In this document: in pieces, positions 1-12,020 of the stretch
Layout: every line of letters begins with the position of its first letter
Position numbering within the stretch: the stretch's first letter is position 1
From: Hirundichthys speculiger
Taxonomy: Eukaryota; Chordata; Actinopteri; Beloniformes; Exocoetidae
Direction of reading: 5' to 3'
NCBI GenBank assembly: GCA_018398805.1
Contig: JAGFBZ010000571.1
Span: 62,001-126,000 of the forward strand
DNA: 64,000 nt
The notes under the pieces: model-generated
Database searches by the model: none
Seen by the model: only the letters and a program-made list of their open reading frames with translations
What the model was told of the DNA's origin: nothing
Made by a program: the position numbers and the translations under genes

Positions 1-1008
1 GACGTTCACCAGACCGTCGCATTTGTTTTTTGTAGATGACTCAAGACTCACATGTGGACATCAGAAGGCCCCAAAGGACAGGGACAGGATGAGAGAGACT
101 TTCTGAAGGATAAATGGATTCCTGCATATTTACCCCAAGAAGAACAAACAATAGAGGCAAATAGACCATCAAATAATTTAAACTGCTCAGCTGTTGTCAT
201 AATTCTAAAATAGACTCATAAATCTATATTCTTTGTTTTAGATCCTGCAACACAAGATGTGATATAGAGTCAGATTACAGGCTAAAAACTCTGACCTGGA
301 TGGACTTTTTCCTTCAATGCAAACATGGACAAGATGTGGCTTTGCCTATGGTTTTGAGTAGAAGGTACATTAATTATTCAATCTTCATAATAGTCAGTCA
401 ACAGACTTTAATGAGAACACAAGCCACTGCAAAGATTGGAATGAAGTTGGCAGGCATCAAGCTTACGTAACAGTATGTTCTACTTTACATTGTCATGATG
501 TATAGTTTTATGTTTTTCTCTTCTGATTTAGTTTTTCTTTGGCCATTTTCAGACATGCATATTGCATACTGTGCTTGCAATGCAGTACACGGTATGTACT
601 TTCACACAGGTGCTTCTTCACATTTTTGTATGTTATTGCCGTTCCAGTTCAGGTTTAACCTATACATACAGTATTAAAGTATATTTCAGGTGTAAAAGTG
701 TGTGACAAAACAAAAAAAATTGTAGGTTTAGTGAATCCTGACAATGTGAAACTGTTCATGCATGTCTGTGTGCATTTTTTACTGGGTGATCTTGAAACTG
801 TCTCTGCAGACACGGGTCCCTGCTGATGTTTGAAGGGTTATAGAGAAATCTCGAAACAGAAAAACAGTAAAACAGCATAATAGGGATCTTACATGGTAAG
901 TGTAAGAAATAGCAGTCATAGGGTGCCTTGACACAGAGCCCGCAATGTAACAAGGCAGAGTCCTTAACATATAAGGGTGCCTGAGCTGTGATCTCAGTGA
1001 CTGAGGTC

Positions 1009-1218
1009 ATGGCAGCAAGTCGTACTGTACAAGATGTACTTGATTTGATCTCCCAAAATGAGGAAGAAGATATTGATTTGGAGGAAGTGTCAGAGGATGA
1101 AGACAACTTTGATTACACCCCCTCTGATTATGACTCTGAGGGGAGAAGCAGACAGCAGGGGAGAAATACTGGTCAAGAACAACGTTATCAGTCAGTTCTT
1201 ATATGCACATGTAGTTGA
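1009..1218 (+). pseudogene. possible piggyBac-type transposase N-terminal fragment
   Basis: From the ATG at 1009 a short frame reads MAASRTVQDVLDLISQN followed by a strongly acidic stretch (EEEDIDLEEVSEDEDN) and a Ser/Asp/Tyr-rich tail. A short helix followed by an acidic, low-complexity region is the usual look of the N-terminus of piggyBac-derived (PGBD-like) proteins in fish genomes. No catalytic DDD domain follows; the frame closes at 1216-1218 and only unrelated sequence comes after. I therefore read it as a broken element. The family assignment rests on resemblance only; a chance acidic ORF remains possible. Confidence 0.3.
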
Positions 1219-2799
1219 GGCAGGATGCCAAAGGAAGATGTTTGAATGACACCAGGACTGACACATCAACAACAATTTTCCCAACACTTTTCAGATTAAG
1301 GACCATGCAGCAATCTGAACCTGGCCCTGTTCAGCAGGTCACTCAAGAACCCAACACAAAGAGACAGAATAGAAGGAGATGCAACTTCATAAAAGGACAC
1401 CAAAACAGGGATATCCTGCTGTTGATGTGAGAAGTACATTTACAAGTTTTCTGCTATTAATTTGAATCCACAAATCACTTTTCTGTGAAAAATGTTTATG
1501 TTTTGAGTTCTAAATATTCATAAATGTTTAATTTTTATTGATCATTAAAATTGATGTTAATGAGAATGTTCATGATATTATAGTGAGAGCAGTGTTTAAT
1601 TGATGCAATGCTTATACATGGTTGTATGATATAATCCAACAGTCCTAGAATGTTTTTGCCAGTTGCAATTACAAAAAAAAAAACAAAAATCATACTAAAA
1701 TAATTGTGGCTGTTACATATTCATGCCTTAGTTCAGACAGGACATCATACTGAGCGAAAATGAAATATAAAACCAAGTGATGAAATAACTTCCTGTGAAG
1801 ATATGGGATGTGAACAGAACATAAGGGTTAAACCACTTGATTAATAAAAAAGTGTTGGTCATCTGGTCTGCATGTGTTTGTGAGTGCACAGAAATATCCA
1901 TGTGCAGTGAGCATTTGCAATGCGTGGAGGCAGCCACATCGTGCACCCAGTTTTGAATCAACAAGAAGTAAATGAGGTGAGTGGGGGGCAGAAAGAGTAC
2001 ATCTGTCTGGCTGCCCGTCTGCTCCACTGAAGACTGACGCACACAACTAAAAATAAACTGCAACAGACCACAAAGACAGACTGAGAGCCAAAGAGACACT
2101 GGAGATTTGATGTATATTTGCCTGGTGTGATTCAGAAAGAGCGGAAGATGTAATAACATGACAAAGACGACAAGAGTAGAATTGACAGTCCGCCCTACAT
2201 GTGCAAGCCTTGAGTTTGTTGTTCATAAAAGAACAATGCTTAAATGAGAGGCTGTGAGTCAGCCTTCCCGCCTCACTGAGAAGATGTCTTTTTCTGGCAC
2301 AGATGTAACTTGTGACGTCCTTTGGACAATTACCCAACTTTTTGTGCTCAAAAGAGTAACAGACATAGGGATTGCTATTCCAGTAAACTCCATATTTGAG
2401 CTTGACTTTGAGACACATCCATCTGCTGCTCTGGAGGGCTTTCTCTCACTTTCCTCTTGTTTGATTTGGATTCTGTCTTTCAGCTGCTCCACGTGAGTCC
2501 AGATTTGGGGATTAGGAAAATGATAAGAGAATATGGGAGGACAACTCTTTGAAGATGCATAATGAGCTGCATGTGAGACTAAAAAAGTCTGCCAGATGTA
2601 CCAGAATGTCATTTCTGTGCCTGTTAAAAAGCCTTTTTTTAATGCATCCATTAGGCACAGCATTTTAATGATTAAAAAGATTGATACCATTACTGGAAAT
2701 GAGATTCAAAAATTGCAAGTCAGTTGGAGGGCCTAAGATCACATACCTCTTTGAATATGTTAAAATATAGATACAACAACAACTAGTGCAATCTTTTTC

Positions 2800-3260
2800 T
2801 TTTCCTTTTGGCTTTTCTCTTCAGGGGTCATCACAATGAATCATCTGCCTCCATCTAACTCTGTCCTCTGCATCCTCTTCTCTCACACCTTCTAACTTCA
2901 TGTCCTCTTTCACTACATTTATAAATCTCCTCTTTGGTCTTCTTCTTGGCCTCATGACTGGCAGTTCCAACCTCACCATCCTTCTACTGATATATTCACA
3001 TGTGGTCACAAGAGCACCACAGGGGACAGTACTCTAACCACTTCTCTTCATTCTGTATACCTCAGACTTCCAGTAAAAGTCAGAGTCCTGTTATCAGCAG
3101 AAATACTCAGATGACTCTGTCGTTGTGGGGTGTATCAGTGATGGACAAGAGACTAAGTACAAAGAACTGGTGAACTGCTTTGTGGCATGGTGTGGGAACC
3201 ATCATCTCATCTTGAATGTGAACAAGACAAAGGAGATTAGTGGATTTTAGGAGGACCAGG
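2800..3260. mobile_element. non-LTR retrotransposon (LINE) remnants
   Basis: Two adjacent pieces are visible. On the - strand, 3009-2821 encodes RRPKRRFINVVKEDMKLEGV then EEDAEDRVRWRQMI, a C-terminal tail very common in fish LINE ORFs. On the + strand, about 3040-3260 reads DDSVVVGCISDGQE, then AWCGNHHLILNVNKTKEI and a stop, matching the catalytic-loop and following region of L2/Rex1-type reverse transcriptase (usual motif Y/A-DD). Both are truncated and lie in opposite orientation, so this is a composite of dead fragments. Confidence 0.65.
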
Positions 3261-3624
3261 AACATTGTCTTGCTTTGGTTCATAACTTGACATGGTAATT
3301 TGATTTGTAATTCACCCATGTTTCTATAATTTTTGGATTCTTGTGACTCGTCTTCTCACCATTTACTCATGGACCTACCAACATGGCCCCCAAACTCAAC
3401 AATGCAATGGCCATTCCTGAGCCCTATTCTGGATCAAAGGGGTCTGCTGGAGCCTATTCTAGCAGTCATCAGACGAAGGATGGGACAGGTATTGATTAGT
3501 AATTTAAAACAAAAAGGATTTTTGCAATACCAGACATGAAAAATGCATGCGTGTGTTGTGTGAGACAGAGGTCAAACTCAAGAACCACAAAGAGATCAGG
3601 ACTTCCAGGATTTTGTTTCTCCTG

Positions 3625-3750
3625 ATATATTGAGGTCTTCTTTTCCTTTCAGCTGCTCCCTTGAGGTGTTGCCACCTGGCTGCCACCTGGTTGCCACAAC
3701 GAAACATCTGCCTCCATCTCTAACCCTACCCTACACCTCTTCTCTCAAAT
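3625..3750. repeat. LINE-tail-like fragment
   Basis: A segment with a pyrimidine-rich start, a 'gctgctccct' block and 'catctgcctccatct' resembles the segment at about 2.79-2.87 kb, which carries the - strand LINE tail. It contains a short internal duplication ('ggctgccacctggttgccac'). Probably another decayed copy of the same repeat. Confidence 0.4.
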
Positions 3751-4089
3751 AAATAGCGAAAAATTCAGCTCCTCCCAATATGTTGAATATATTGGAAAAA
3801 TACATGTTCTTCCCAATATACTAAAATATACTGTATAGTTTTTTGTTATGAATAATTCAATAGAGTGCATCTGAAGTTCCCATGCTAACTGACTGATAAT
3901 TGTGTAAAATGAGTACCGGCGATATGTGTACCACTATTATTATCTTTGCCATTTGGTTTCAGAAGAAACTCCCCTACCTTCCTATCATGGTTTCGTCCTT
4001 GAAGATTGCCTCCACCCCCAGCTCCACCCCTCTTTTCCAAGAGTATTGGTACAGTCAGCCTGCGCGCGAAAGTTCTGTAACAGGCAGCT

Positions 4090-7000
4090 ATGTCGTCCAG
4101 ATCAGGTGGGTGTGCGGTGCTTTAAAAACAGTCAATAAAACTGATTTTTTTTTTTTTTTTTTTTTGCTTCATTGTGATGATGTACAGCGTTTAATTGGCA
4201 CCAGGGACAGAGACGCAGTATTTTATACCGGTTGTTTCATTTGTTGTCAGACATTTACGAGCTATCGCGTTAGTTAGCTTCCATGCTAACAGTCGACCAA
4301 AACATCCATCCAAACAGAAGGATGATAGTTACTGCAAAAACACTTGATCAGACGCTGATACTGTGCACGGGAAAGTGTTTGATGATTTGTTGCAGCATGG
4401 ATTTGCTGAGGGTACTGCTGCTTTATCATTCTGTACACAGACAGTAATGTTCATAATGGGATTAAAGAGTTCTGGTTTTGGAAGAAACACATAACACGTG
4501 TATTTTTCAGGCCGTAGAGGGACGAAGCGGAAGGCCGAGGAGGTTAAGACCGATGAGGAGAAAATGACTGAAGAGAAGAAGGAGAAAGAGGAGCAGGAGA
4601 GCACCCAGGACGGTTTAAGGGTGGTCATCGAGCACTGGTGGGCTCTGAAATGATTGTCGGTACCTTTATAGTGCTCAATCACATGTGAAAGTTATTCAGA
4701 TTTTTCTCTCATGTCCTTAGACATCAAAAGTAAATGCAAAAGCACAGATTTATACTATTGTAAAACAACAATTTAGATTGTTTTTTTTTTTTTGTTTTTT
4801 TAAACAGAGTTGTAGTTGTTCTATGCATTCAGTTCTGTAGTTGCGCCTCAGTTTGGAGCTCTATTTACCTGAGAATAATTTCTGTCAGTAGCCTCCAGGG
4901 CCTAAAGAAAAAAAGATCAATTTAATCCAGAAAAGAAGTGTATTTGATGGAAACATGCTTTAAAGAACAACCAATGAGTATTTTGGATTTACCTATTTAT
5001 CTTTAAGACATTTTATTGACAACTATGACACTAGCTCACACGGTGCTACAGGGCAGAGGAAACCAAAAGGTTCGAGAAAATAATGAGCAAAAAGAAAATA
5101 AGAGTGGCCGAACAAGAGACCCATCAAGAGATAAACCCGGACAGTTTTGTAAAAATAACTTCACCTCAATGAGTATAGGGAGGCTGTCTGAGCTAAAAAT
5201 CACAAAAGTTCTGTTGTGCCACTTTAAATAACGATGGAAATCAGAGTAGCATCAGAATAAGCTCTAGATTTACCCAGCTGGCCTTCTGCAGGAAGGTCCC
5301 CCCTTATGAGGTTTTTTTCTCCTGCTTCAGTAGTTATTTTTTACTTGCCATTTTTTTTGATTAGGACTTAAAAGATATAATTTTAGTTAATGATATTTGC
5401 TCAGGGGTCATCCTCTGGGTCTCTGTAAAGCACCTAGAGACAACTTCCATTGTAATAGGTGCAATTCAAATACAATTCAATTGAATTGGATTGAGGTTTA
5501 TTGTCCAATCCTGATCCACACAATAGTTGTTTAAAGAGCTCACTGTTCAAACCAATGTGAGTATTCAGTTGTACTAATGTAGAAGTTGTTTATTTATATT
5601 TAACCACATAAAATCTGTAGTTGGAAAGAACAGTGGCTCAGTGATAGATCCACTGTTTCTCAGAGGATTGGGTGGTATTTGTGGGAGCACTGTGTTAGTA
5701 GAAATTGAATGCTCTAAATTTCCTCTCTCCCATTCACATCGGCATCCTCTTCAGCTGCCATTCTCCATGGTTTTTCTGCTACTTACTGAACTGACTGCAG
5801 TCAGCTTGTGACCCACCGCATTTACTCTGAACCTACCTGTTTTTTATGATCGTTTCCATTATGTATGGAAACGGCCTCCCCAGTGGCTTAGTGGTTGTGC
5901 TTCCACCTACTACTCAGGAGGTCTGGTTTCAAATCCCAGTTGCATCAGGAAGTGTAAAACTTGTGCTGAATCAATTGCAGAGATAACTCCACTGTGGCAA
6001 CCCTGAACAGAGAGCAACTCTGTCTTTGAAGCAGAGCAGAAGCATAAATGTCTTGTTCAGGAAGTAATTGCAGTTTGTTTGAAAGGTTTCTGTTTTGTTT
6101 TGTTTGTTTGTTTTTTTTTTGCCAGATTCTTCTTTCTAATGAAATTTCTTAAAGGTTCTAAATCTAAAGATCACTGAATCTGTTTGGCCGGAGTGTAATG
6201 TGAGTGTTCCTCCCACACATGGTCATTTATTGAGTCAGTGGGTATGCATTAAAGAGAAGGGGAGTCTGAATTAAAGAGCAGCATACAGTTTCAAAGCATG
6301 AGATTAATGGTTTTAGATTATAAAAATTTAAAATGTGCAAGCAGGTTGTCAGTAATTATTGTTCTCCAAATGACAAGCACTCATGCTTCTGACTGAACGT
6401 CCTGCATAGATGTCCATCTCATGGTTTATTTTTTACTTCTGACAGTAAAAGCTGACGAGTGTATGGGCGTAATGCCGAGGAGGTGAAATCTGCCCTCCTG
6501 GCTGCCCGCCCTGGACTCACTGTGGTCCTCAACCCTGAGAAACCCCGCAGGAACAGCTTTGAGATCACTCTGCTGGACGGAGTCAATGGTGAGGAGCATC
6601 AGATGGAAAATCTGAGAATAATTCAGCCAGTTGGTGTCTGAAAAGGAGCACCCACCGTCATTGTTGGCACGGAGTTACGCTCACAGTTTAAAAAATGTAA
6701 CACTTTCATTGTGGCTGCTAAAATCCAGAGGAACAAAAGCTATGTTTTTCTGACCAATGTTTGTCATGCACCTAATCAAGTTTGTTTTGCTCACATTCTG
6801 AGATGTAAAAGTGTGGCTGTGGTTTAAAAATACAAAATTTCCCCAACTACTCACAATTGTCAAAGAACTTGCTTTAGACAGCTGAAATTGTGTGTGTGTT
6901 TTAAAATAACAAACGATCATAAAATTGCATCAGTTTCAAAAGCAGTTCATATGATTTGATGTTTTTTTTTTTTATTGTAACATTTTGCCAGTCTTATGAC

Positions 7001-7203
7001 ATTATCATAGATATTCACTGCTTTCCTGAAGATGATTTTGATTTATTTTAAGCATTAATCCGACATTAATACTCCTTTTATGTTTTATCTCAAAAGAAAC
7101 ATCTCTGTGGACGGGAATAAAGAAGGGTCCACCTCGTAAACTGAAGTTTCCTCAATCTGATGTTGTAGTTGCTGCTCTGCAGGAAGCTGTAAAGGGTGAA
7201 TAG
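4090..7203 (+). CDS. selenoh: selenoprotein H
   Basis: Nuclear/nucleolar redox selenoprotein with a thioredoxin-like fold. Coding exons: 4090-4105, 4511-4637, 6446-6588, 7097-7203, giving 130 residues (human about 122). Start: ATG 4090 begins MSSRSG, joined in phase to the basic RRGTKRKAEEV segment (AT-hook-like, nucleolar targeting). Cys48 is split across the second intron (TG|T), giving C48-K49-S50-U51, where Sec51 is the in-frame TGA at 6453-6455. The family motif then follows: RVYGRNAEEV, NPEKPRRNSFEITLLDG and LWTGIKKGPPRKLKFP. The true stop is TAG 7201-7203. All phases agree, with GT-AG introns. The 3'UTR contains a SECIS (7422-7511) and ends at AATAAA 7636. What is seen: motif, TGA, SECIS; known for the family: CxxU redox centre. 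Very confident identification. Confidence 0.96.
5872..6030 (+). mobile_element. tRNA-derived SINE in selenoh intron 2
   Basis: An A-box-like 'tggcttagtggttgtg' is followed about 35 nt later by a B-box-like 'ggtttcaaatcccag', the internal RNA polymerase III promoter arrangement of a tRNA-derived SINE. The downstream part (aaaacttgtgctgaatca ... ccactgtggcaaccctgaac) matches the conserved tail found in many fish SINEs. The B box is degenerate, so this copy is old. Confidence 0.7.
6453..6455 (+). other. selenoh: selenocysteine codon (UGA) of selenoh
   Basis: In-frame TGA at the fourth position of the CxxU motif (C-K-S-U), immediately followed by CGA GTG TAT GGG, i.e. R-V-Y-G as in other selenoprotein H sequences. 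It must be read as selenocysteine, not stop, because the conserved C-terminal two thirds of the protein follow in the same frame. Confidence 0.95.
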
Positions 7204-7421
7204 ATCTCCAGTGGAGGTTTGTCAAAACTGATCTGCAGTATAATTTTTAAAAACGTTAAGTAAATTGTATATTAGTAAAGTAAGTTATATTTCTGTTGGT
7301 ATGGAAATTGATGGTTTCAGTATGAGCTAAACTTTCGTCTAATGGTTTTAAAGGTTTCAGATCTAAGAATAGTGTGACTTGAAAATAACTTTTCCTCTTA
7401 TGTGCAGCCAAGCATCCAGGA

Positions 7422-7511
7422 GAAGTTATCTGTGGAAGCAAAATGATGAGGAGTGACCAAGGAGATCTTCTCAGTCCCTCCTCTGATGAATCCAGCTCTA
7501 ACAATGACTTC
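7422..7511 (+). promoter_or_regulatory. selenoh: SECIS element in selenoh 3'UTR (type II-like)
   Basis: It lies 219 nt after the stop codon. The 5' SECIS core ATGA is at 7443-7446 and the 3' core TGAT at 7484-7487, able to form the non-Watson-Crick quartet. Between them, GAGGAG-U-GAC pairs with GUC-C-CUCCUC; the unpaired AA is at 7459-7460, 12 nt after the 5' core, the canonical spacing. Beyond the AA a mini-stem GAGA/UCUC closes the apex, as in type II SECIS. The lower helix starts with GAAGT (7422) pairing with ACTTC (7507-7511). This directs Sec insertion at the upstream UGA. Confidence 0.9.
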
Positions 7512-7635
7512 TTCTGGGAGCACAGTGACGCCCAGTGGAGAATCTGTGAACAACACTGGAGTCTTGCTGTTTTCCCAAGCGTTTTAGTTCTCAATTCCTC
7601 AAGGGTTAAGTTTACTTTTATATATGTTTTTGGTA

Positions 7636-7641
7636 AATAAA
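7636..7641 (+). terminator. selenoh: polyadenylation signal of selenoh
   Basis: AATAAA followed by a T-rich tract about 25-40 nt downstream. It is the first canonical signal after the SECIS and gives a 3'UTR of about 450 nt. Confidence 0.75.
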
Positions 7642-9320
7642 GTGTTTCCTTCTTGTCCCGTGGATATTATTTTTTTTTCTTCTATTATTTTCTCTTCTGG
7701 AATTATTCATTTAATTGCAAATAACTTAAGAAGCTACAGTGCTTTTTACATAGACTTGGCAGTATGAAGTATATTCTTTGTCTTGTCAGCTTATTTGTCA
7801 TTTTATGTTTAATCCTGCATGTCAGATTTGTAGCACATAAAAAAAAACTAGGGACATGTAAGGTTTAGGACAAATGCAGGTTGTATAAGGTTATAGATTT
7901 TCACTATTAACATAATGCTGATATTTGGTATCATCAAATGCTGATTCTTTGAAGATTAGAGACTAGAAGGATCTCCAGTTTGTGAAGAAATAAAAGAAAG
8001 TCATTACAATGTTTAAACTAGTTATATTTCAACACTCATTTTGAATGTATTTGTATTTCTCCCTTCACAGCGAAGCGATGGAGATATGTAAAATCATAAG
8101 TGCATTAAAAGTAATCGCAATAATCTTATTTGGATGCTCGAGAAATACGGCTTGTGTTGACTTTTTTTTTTTTTTTTTTTTTACTTCTCTGGGCTTGGAT
8201 ACATTGAGGGTGGCCCATCACACATTGTAACTGTGTTGTGGTTAGATGAATCAGTGGGTCATTTTTGGAAGAAATGGGTGCCGTGTAAATTTTGAAGTGA
8301 AAAGTGCTGCACACATATAGGCAAAAACGGGACAAAATATTTCAAAAAGCTCTATTACTTAGCTTCAGTGCAAGAATGTCTTGTTTTGAACTGAGATGGA
8401 TGAATATCAAAACCAACATATTAGGATCATTATCCATCTGCACTGCAGCCTGTGTCAGCAGGCCCATCACTGATAAACACCAGTGAGCCCATTCCCATGT
8501 AATGATTCTGCCTCTACTGTGTTTGACACGTGATGAAGCATGCTTTGGACCATAGTTGTTCCTTTCCTGCCATACTGTTCTCTTCCCTCTTTCTGATATA
8601 AGTTTATCTTGGCTTAATCTGTCCGAAAAGATCTCATGGGAGGACTTTAAATATGGCTTTCCTGTTATTGAATATTACCAGTGGATTGTACCTTGTAAAG
8701 CCTCTGCTTTTACATTCACGAAAGGTGACTGTAGATGATAAATTTATAGTTGCCAGGCAGGAGGTCCTTAAAGGAAGACCAAAGAGGAGATTTATGGATG
8801 GAATGGAAAGAGGACAAGTAAGTTGGTGTGGAAAGAAGATGATCCAGAGCATAGAGTTAGATGGAGGCGGATGATTTGCTTTGTCTATACTTGGATTACA
8901 TCTTGATTACAATGTCCAAATACTTCTGGATAAAACTGTATTAGGAGTAGTGGACTCTTAGGATGTGGATCTGGCTTTGGGGCCAAAGTAAAGTGCCTAT
9001 CTATCATCTACACCCACCTAATCTCATGCAGGGTCACGGGGGTCTGCCGGAGCCTATCACAGCTCTCGGGTGAAAGGCAGGGGTACACCCTGGACAGGTC
9101 ACCAGTCCGTCGCAGGGTAGAGTGCCTAAAATTGATCAATCAAACTCATAAAGTAAGTTGATAATAGATTTCATTATTATTAAACCTTTACCGAGAAAAT
9201 GTTTCAAGTGAGATCAAGGATTTCACAAAAAACTCCTGGGTATGTAGTGGAACAAATACAAATGTGAAAGGTAAAACCAGAAGGGGGCAGTAGTATGGAA
9301 AGAAGAGGAAGAAGAAGCGT
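7642..9320. other. selenoh-clp1 intergenic region
   Basis: No gene seen. It contains a poly-T run (8161-8182), a decayed LINE-tail copy around 8755-8880 (the + strand encodes GRPKRRFMDGMERGQ, cognate of the tail at 2.8-3.0 kb), and at about 9020-9125 a common fish interspersed repeat (ggtctgccggagcctatcac ... ggacaggtcaccagtccgtcg). Confidence 0.55.
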
Positions 9321-9324
9321 TTGT

Positions 9325-9440
9325 TGACAACTATTGGCTGTTAGAGACGTGACGTCAGTATTACCAGAAACCGCAGCGCTTCTTCCATGAGTCGGAAGTC
9401 GAAAACTTAGTTTTCTACAATAAGTCCTGAAAATTAGCAT
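9325..9440 (+). promoter_or_regulatory. clp1: clp1 promoter and non-coding first exon
   Basis: A compact cluster of housekeeping promoter sites precedes clp1: an inverted CCAAT box (ATTGG 9333-9337), a full palindromic CRE (TGACGTCA 9350-9357) and an ETS-type site (CGGAAGT 9393-9399). A consensus donor GTAAGT at 9441 can be joined to the acceptor at about 9854-9857, placing a non-coding first exon in roughly 9390-9440. The exact transcription start is not visible. Confidence 0.6.
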
Positions 9441-9882
9441 GTAAGTGTGACGCATAATATATCACAAACTCGTAAATACCAGTCTAAGTAAATAGCAAAC
9501 GTTTTAAGTGTTCGTCCGCAGTTATTTAACATTTGCTCAAGTCATTGACACTGTATTAGCCGCGGCCTGCTAACTGTTAGCTGCTGCGTTTCTGTGTTTA
9601 TTTTCTCTCTTTACTTGTGCCTAACGTAGTTCTTTAAAGTCACACATAATTTGACCACCAACACTTTTTGTACAAAGGGATGTCACGGTTGGTTAGCTAT
9701 TGTTTTCATATTGTTGAGCTCTGTTTTTCGACATCTGTCAATGTCATTGGTATTTTAGAGGGATATATAAATGAAAAGTTAAAGTTGATCACAATATTTA
9801 ACACAGTATCAATTTGAGAATGTGACATTTTTAATTTGTTGGTTTGTGTTGCTGTAGCCAGGTATTTCTGACGGAGTTCCTT

Positions 9883-12020
9883 ATGTCAGTCATGGCCACA
9901 GAAGGTGTGGAAAAGACGAGCGACGATGCTCCAGCAGCTGGGAAGGCGTGCACCAGATTTGACCTGGAAAAGGAGACTGAGCTCCGGTTTGAGGTGGAGG
10001 CCGGAGAGGCATCGGATCAAGTCGAGCTGGAGCTCCTCACAGGCATGGCTGAAGTGTTTGGCTCAGAGCTGAACCGCAACAAGAAGTACACATTTGGACC
10101 AGGCTCCAAGATAGCAGTTTTCACATGGCAAGGTTGCTGCGTAAATCTTTATGGGAAGCCAGAGGTGAGTTTGCGGAGAAGAGACTGCAGGTTTGTGAAA
10201 GGGTTCATATGGCTGTTCTGATAATCATTCAAGGTTTAAATAGGAGGTGCTTCTGCTTCTATGTTATTGTCACAGGTGGCTTACGTGTCTAAAGACACTC
10301 CTATGCTGCTCTACCTGAATGCGCATGCTGCCCTGGAGCAGATGAGGAAACAAGCAGAGCGGGACAATGAGAGGGGGCCAAGGGTGAGCTTTAATCTGGG
10401 TCCAGCCGCCTGCATTTGCAGCCTTGTCAGTGTATGCTTTTGTACATTACCGTTGAGTAATTACTTGTGATTCAGGTGATGGTGGTGGGCCCTACAGATG
10501 TGGGGAAGTCAACAGTGTGTCGGCTACTGCTCAACTATGCTGTGAGGGTTGGAAGAAGACCAACGCTAGTGGAACTGGATGTTGGACAGAGTGGGGTAAA
10601 ATGATTTGAGTTATTATAATACATACAGTGTAATCCAGATGACAAGAGTTAAAGAAAATCGTCCGTGCTGCATGCTGTGGTTACTCATCACAGCATACAG
10701 GCTGAATCTTACTGGATCCGGGTGTAATTTATAAATATAAGCTATCTCTTTGATAAAAGAAAGATGATTCAAATTTAAGGGATACAGCAGTTTATCTTTA
10801 TGTGCCAGTCACTTCCGAAAAAATCTTCCTTTACTGTTTTAACAGCACTAAAAATTGTTGGAATGTCATATCACATGTTTATATTATTTTTTTAATATTC
10901 TTTATATTATTCCAAGTGATTACTCTAAAGGACAGAATTGGTATTTCTGGATAAGTTAAAGGCAAAATACCAATTTTTTCACATTTTATTCACTTTACTT
11001 GTAAGTTAATTTAATGTCATCCCATATGAATACTGTAGTCTGTATATAAAGGACATTGTGCCCCTTCAGGTGTCAGTACCAGGGACAGTGTCAGCACTGT
11101 GTATTGAGCGTCCCGCAGATGTAGAGGAAGGTTTCTCAGTCCAAGCTCCTTTGGTCTACCACTTTGGCTCGACAACTCCTGGGACCAACATCAAACTTTA
11201 CAACAAGGTAAGAGGAAAGGTTCTAGATATAATTTCTTAAATATAATAGTAACAACAAATTACATGTTTAGCTCACTGCCATCCAGTACATTGTTATTTC
11301 CTGACATTTTTCTGGTTTTCTCATTACATGTAGTTGACATCATGCCTGGCAGAGGTGTTTTCCCAGCGCTGTGAGGTGAACCGGAAGGCCAGTGTTGGAG
11401 GCTGTATCATCAACACCTGCGGCTGGGTGAAAGGTTCTGGATACCAGGCTCTGGTCCACTGTGCCTCTACTTTTCAGGTGGATGTGGTGCTGGTATTGGA
11501 CCATGAGAGGCTTTATAATGAACTCAAACGAGACCTGCCACACTTTGTGCGAGTCGTTCTTCTGCCCAAGTCTGGGGGAGTGGTCGAACGCTCCAAGGAG
11601 TGCAGAAGAGAGACCCGGGATGAGAAGATCCGCGAGTATTTCTATGGTTTCCGTGGAGTGTCCTTCTACCCTTTTTCTTTTGAGGTGCGCTTCTCAGATG
11701 TTCGCATCTATAAGATTGGAGCACCATCCATCCCAGACTCATGCTTGCCTCTGGGCATGTCTCAGGACGATACACAGCTAAAACTGGTGCCTGTAACACC
11801 AGGGAGAGACCTGACTTACCATGTGCTAAGCGTAAGCAGTGTTGAGGATGGAGATGAAGGTGCCAGAAAGAGTATTGTGGAGAGCCCTGTGTGTGGCTTT
11901 ATTGTGGTAACTTTAGTTGACACTCAGACACAGGTGATGAAAGTGTTGTCCCCAGCACCCAGACCACTGCCCAGACACACTCTGCTCATCATGGACATCC
12001 GCTTCATGGACATGAAATGA
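9883..12020 (+). CDS. clp1: polyribonucleotide 5'-hydroxyl kinase CLP1
   Basis: Nuclear RNA 5'-kinase; in vertebrates a subunit of cleavage factor II (mRNA 3' processing) and of the tRNA splicing endonuclease complex. Coding exons: 9883-10164, 10276-10383, 10476-10595, 11070-11207, 11334-12020; all phase 0, 444 residues (human 425). Domains in order: N-terminal beta-sandwich ([11 protein letters not shown] ... [10 protein letters not shown]), central kinase domain with Walker [10 protein letters not shown] (about residues 135-143) and ELDVGQ, and C-terminal domain ending [10 protein letters not shown] as in human. Two in-frame starts exist, ATG 9883 (MSVMATEG) and ATG 9892 (MATEG); the second aligns better with the human length. 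After DVGQ the order is S-G where human has G-S, right at an exon end. No frameshift. Confidence 0.96.

Larger units (their letters stand above)
1..3899. other. intergenic region upstream of selenoh
   Basis: No host gene exon could be recognised here on either strand. The stretch holds a short acidic ORF that may be a transposase N-terminus (1009-1218), two adjacent non-LTR retrotransposon remnants around 2.8-3.3 kb, and a third fragment near 3.6-3.75 kb. The rest is AT-rich sequence with no open frames that look coding. The open frames between 1.7 and 2.7 kb are low-complexity on both strands and match no protein I know. Confidence 0.6.

Noticed and set aside
756..1106. - strand Ser-rich frame opposite the acidic ORF
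   Set aside because: The Ser-rich sequence is the mirror of the Glu/Asp-rich + strand coding; no independent support.
6453..6455. TGA in selenoh as a nonsense mutation or pseudogene mark
   Set aside because: It is at the exact Sec position of the family, the frame after it is conserved to the natural end, and a SECIS is present.
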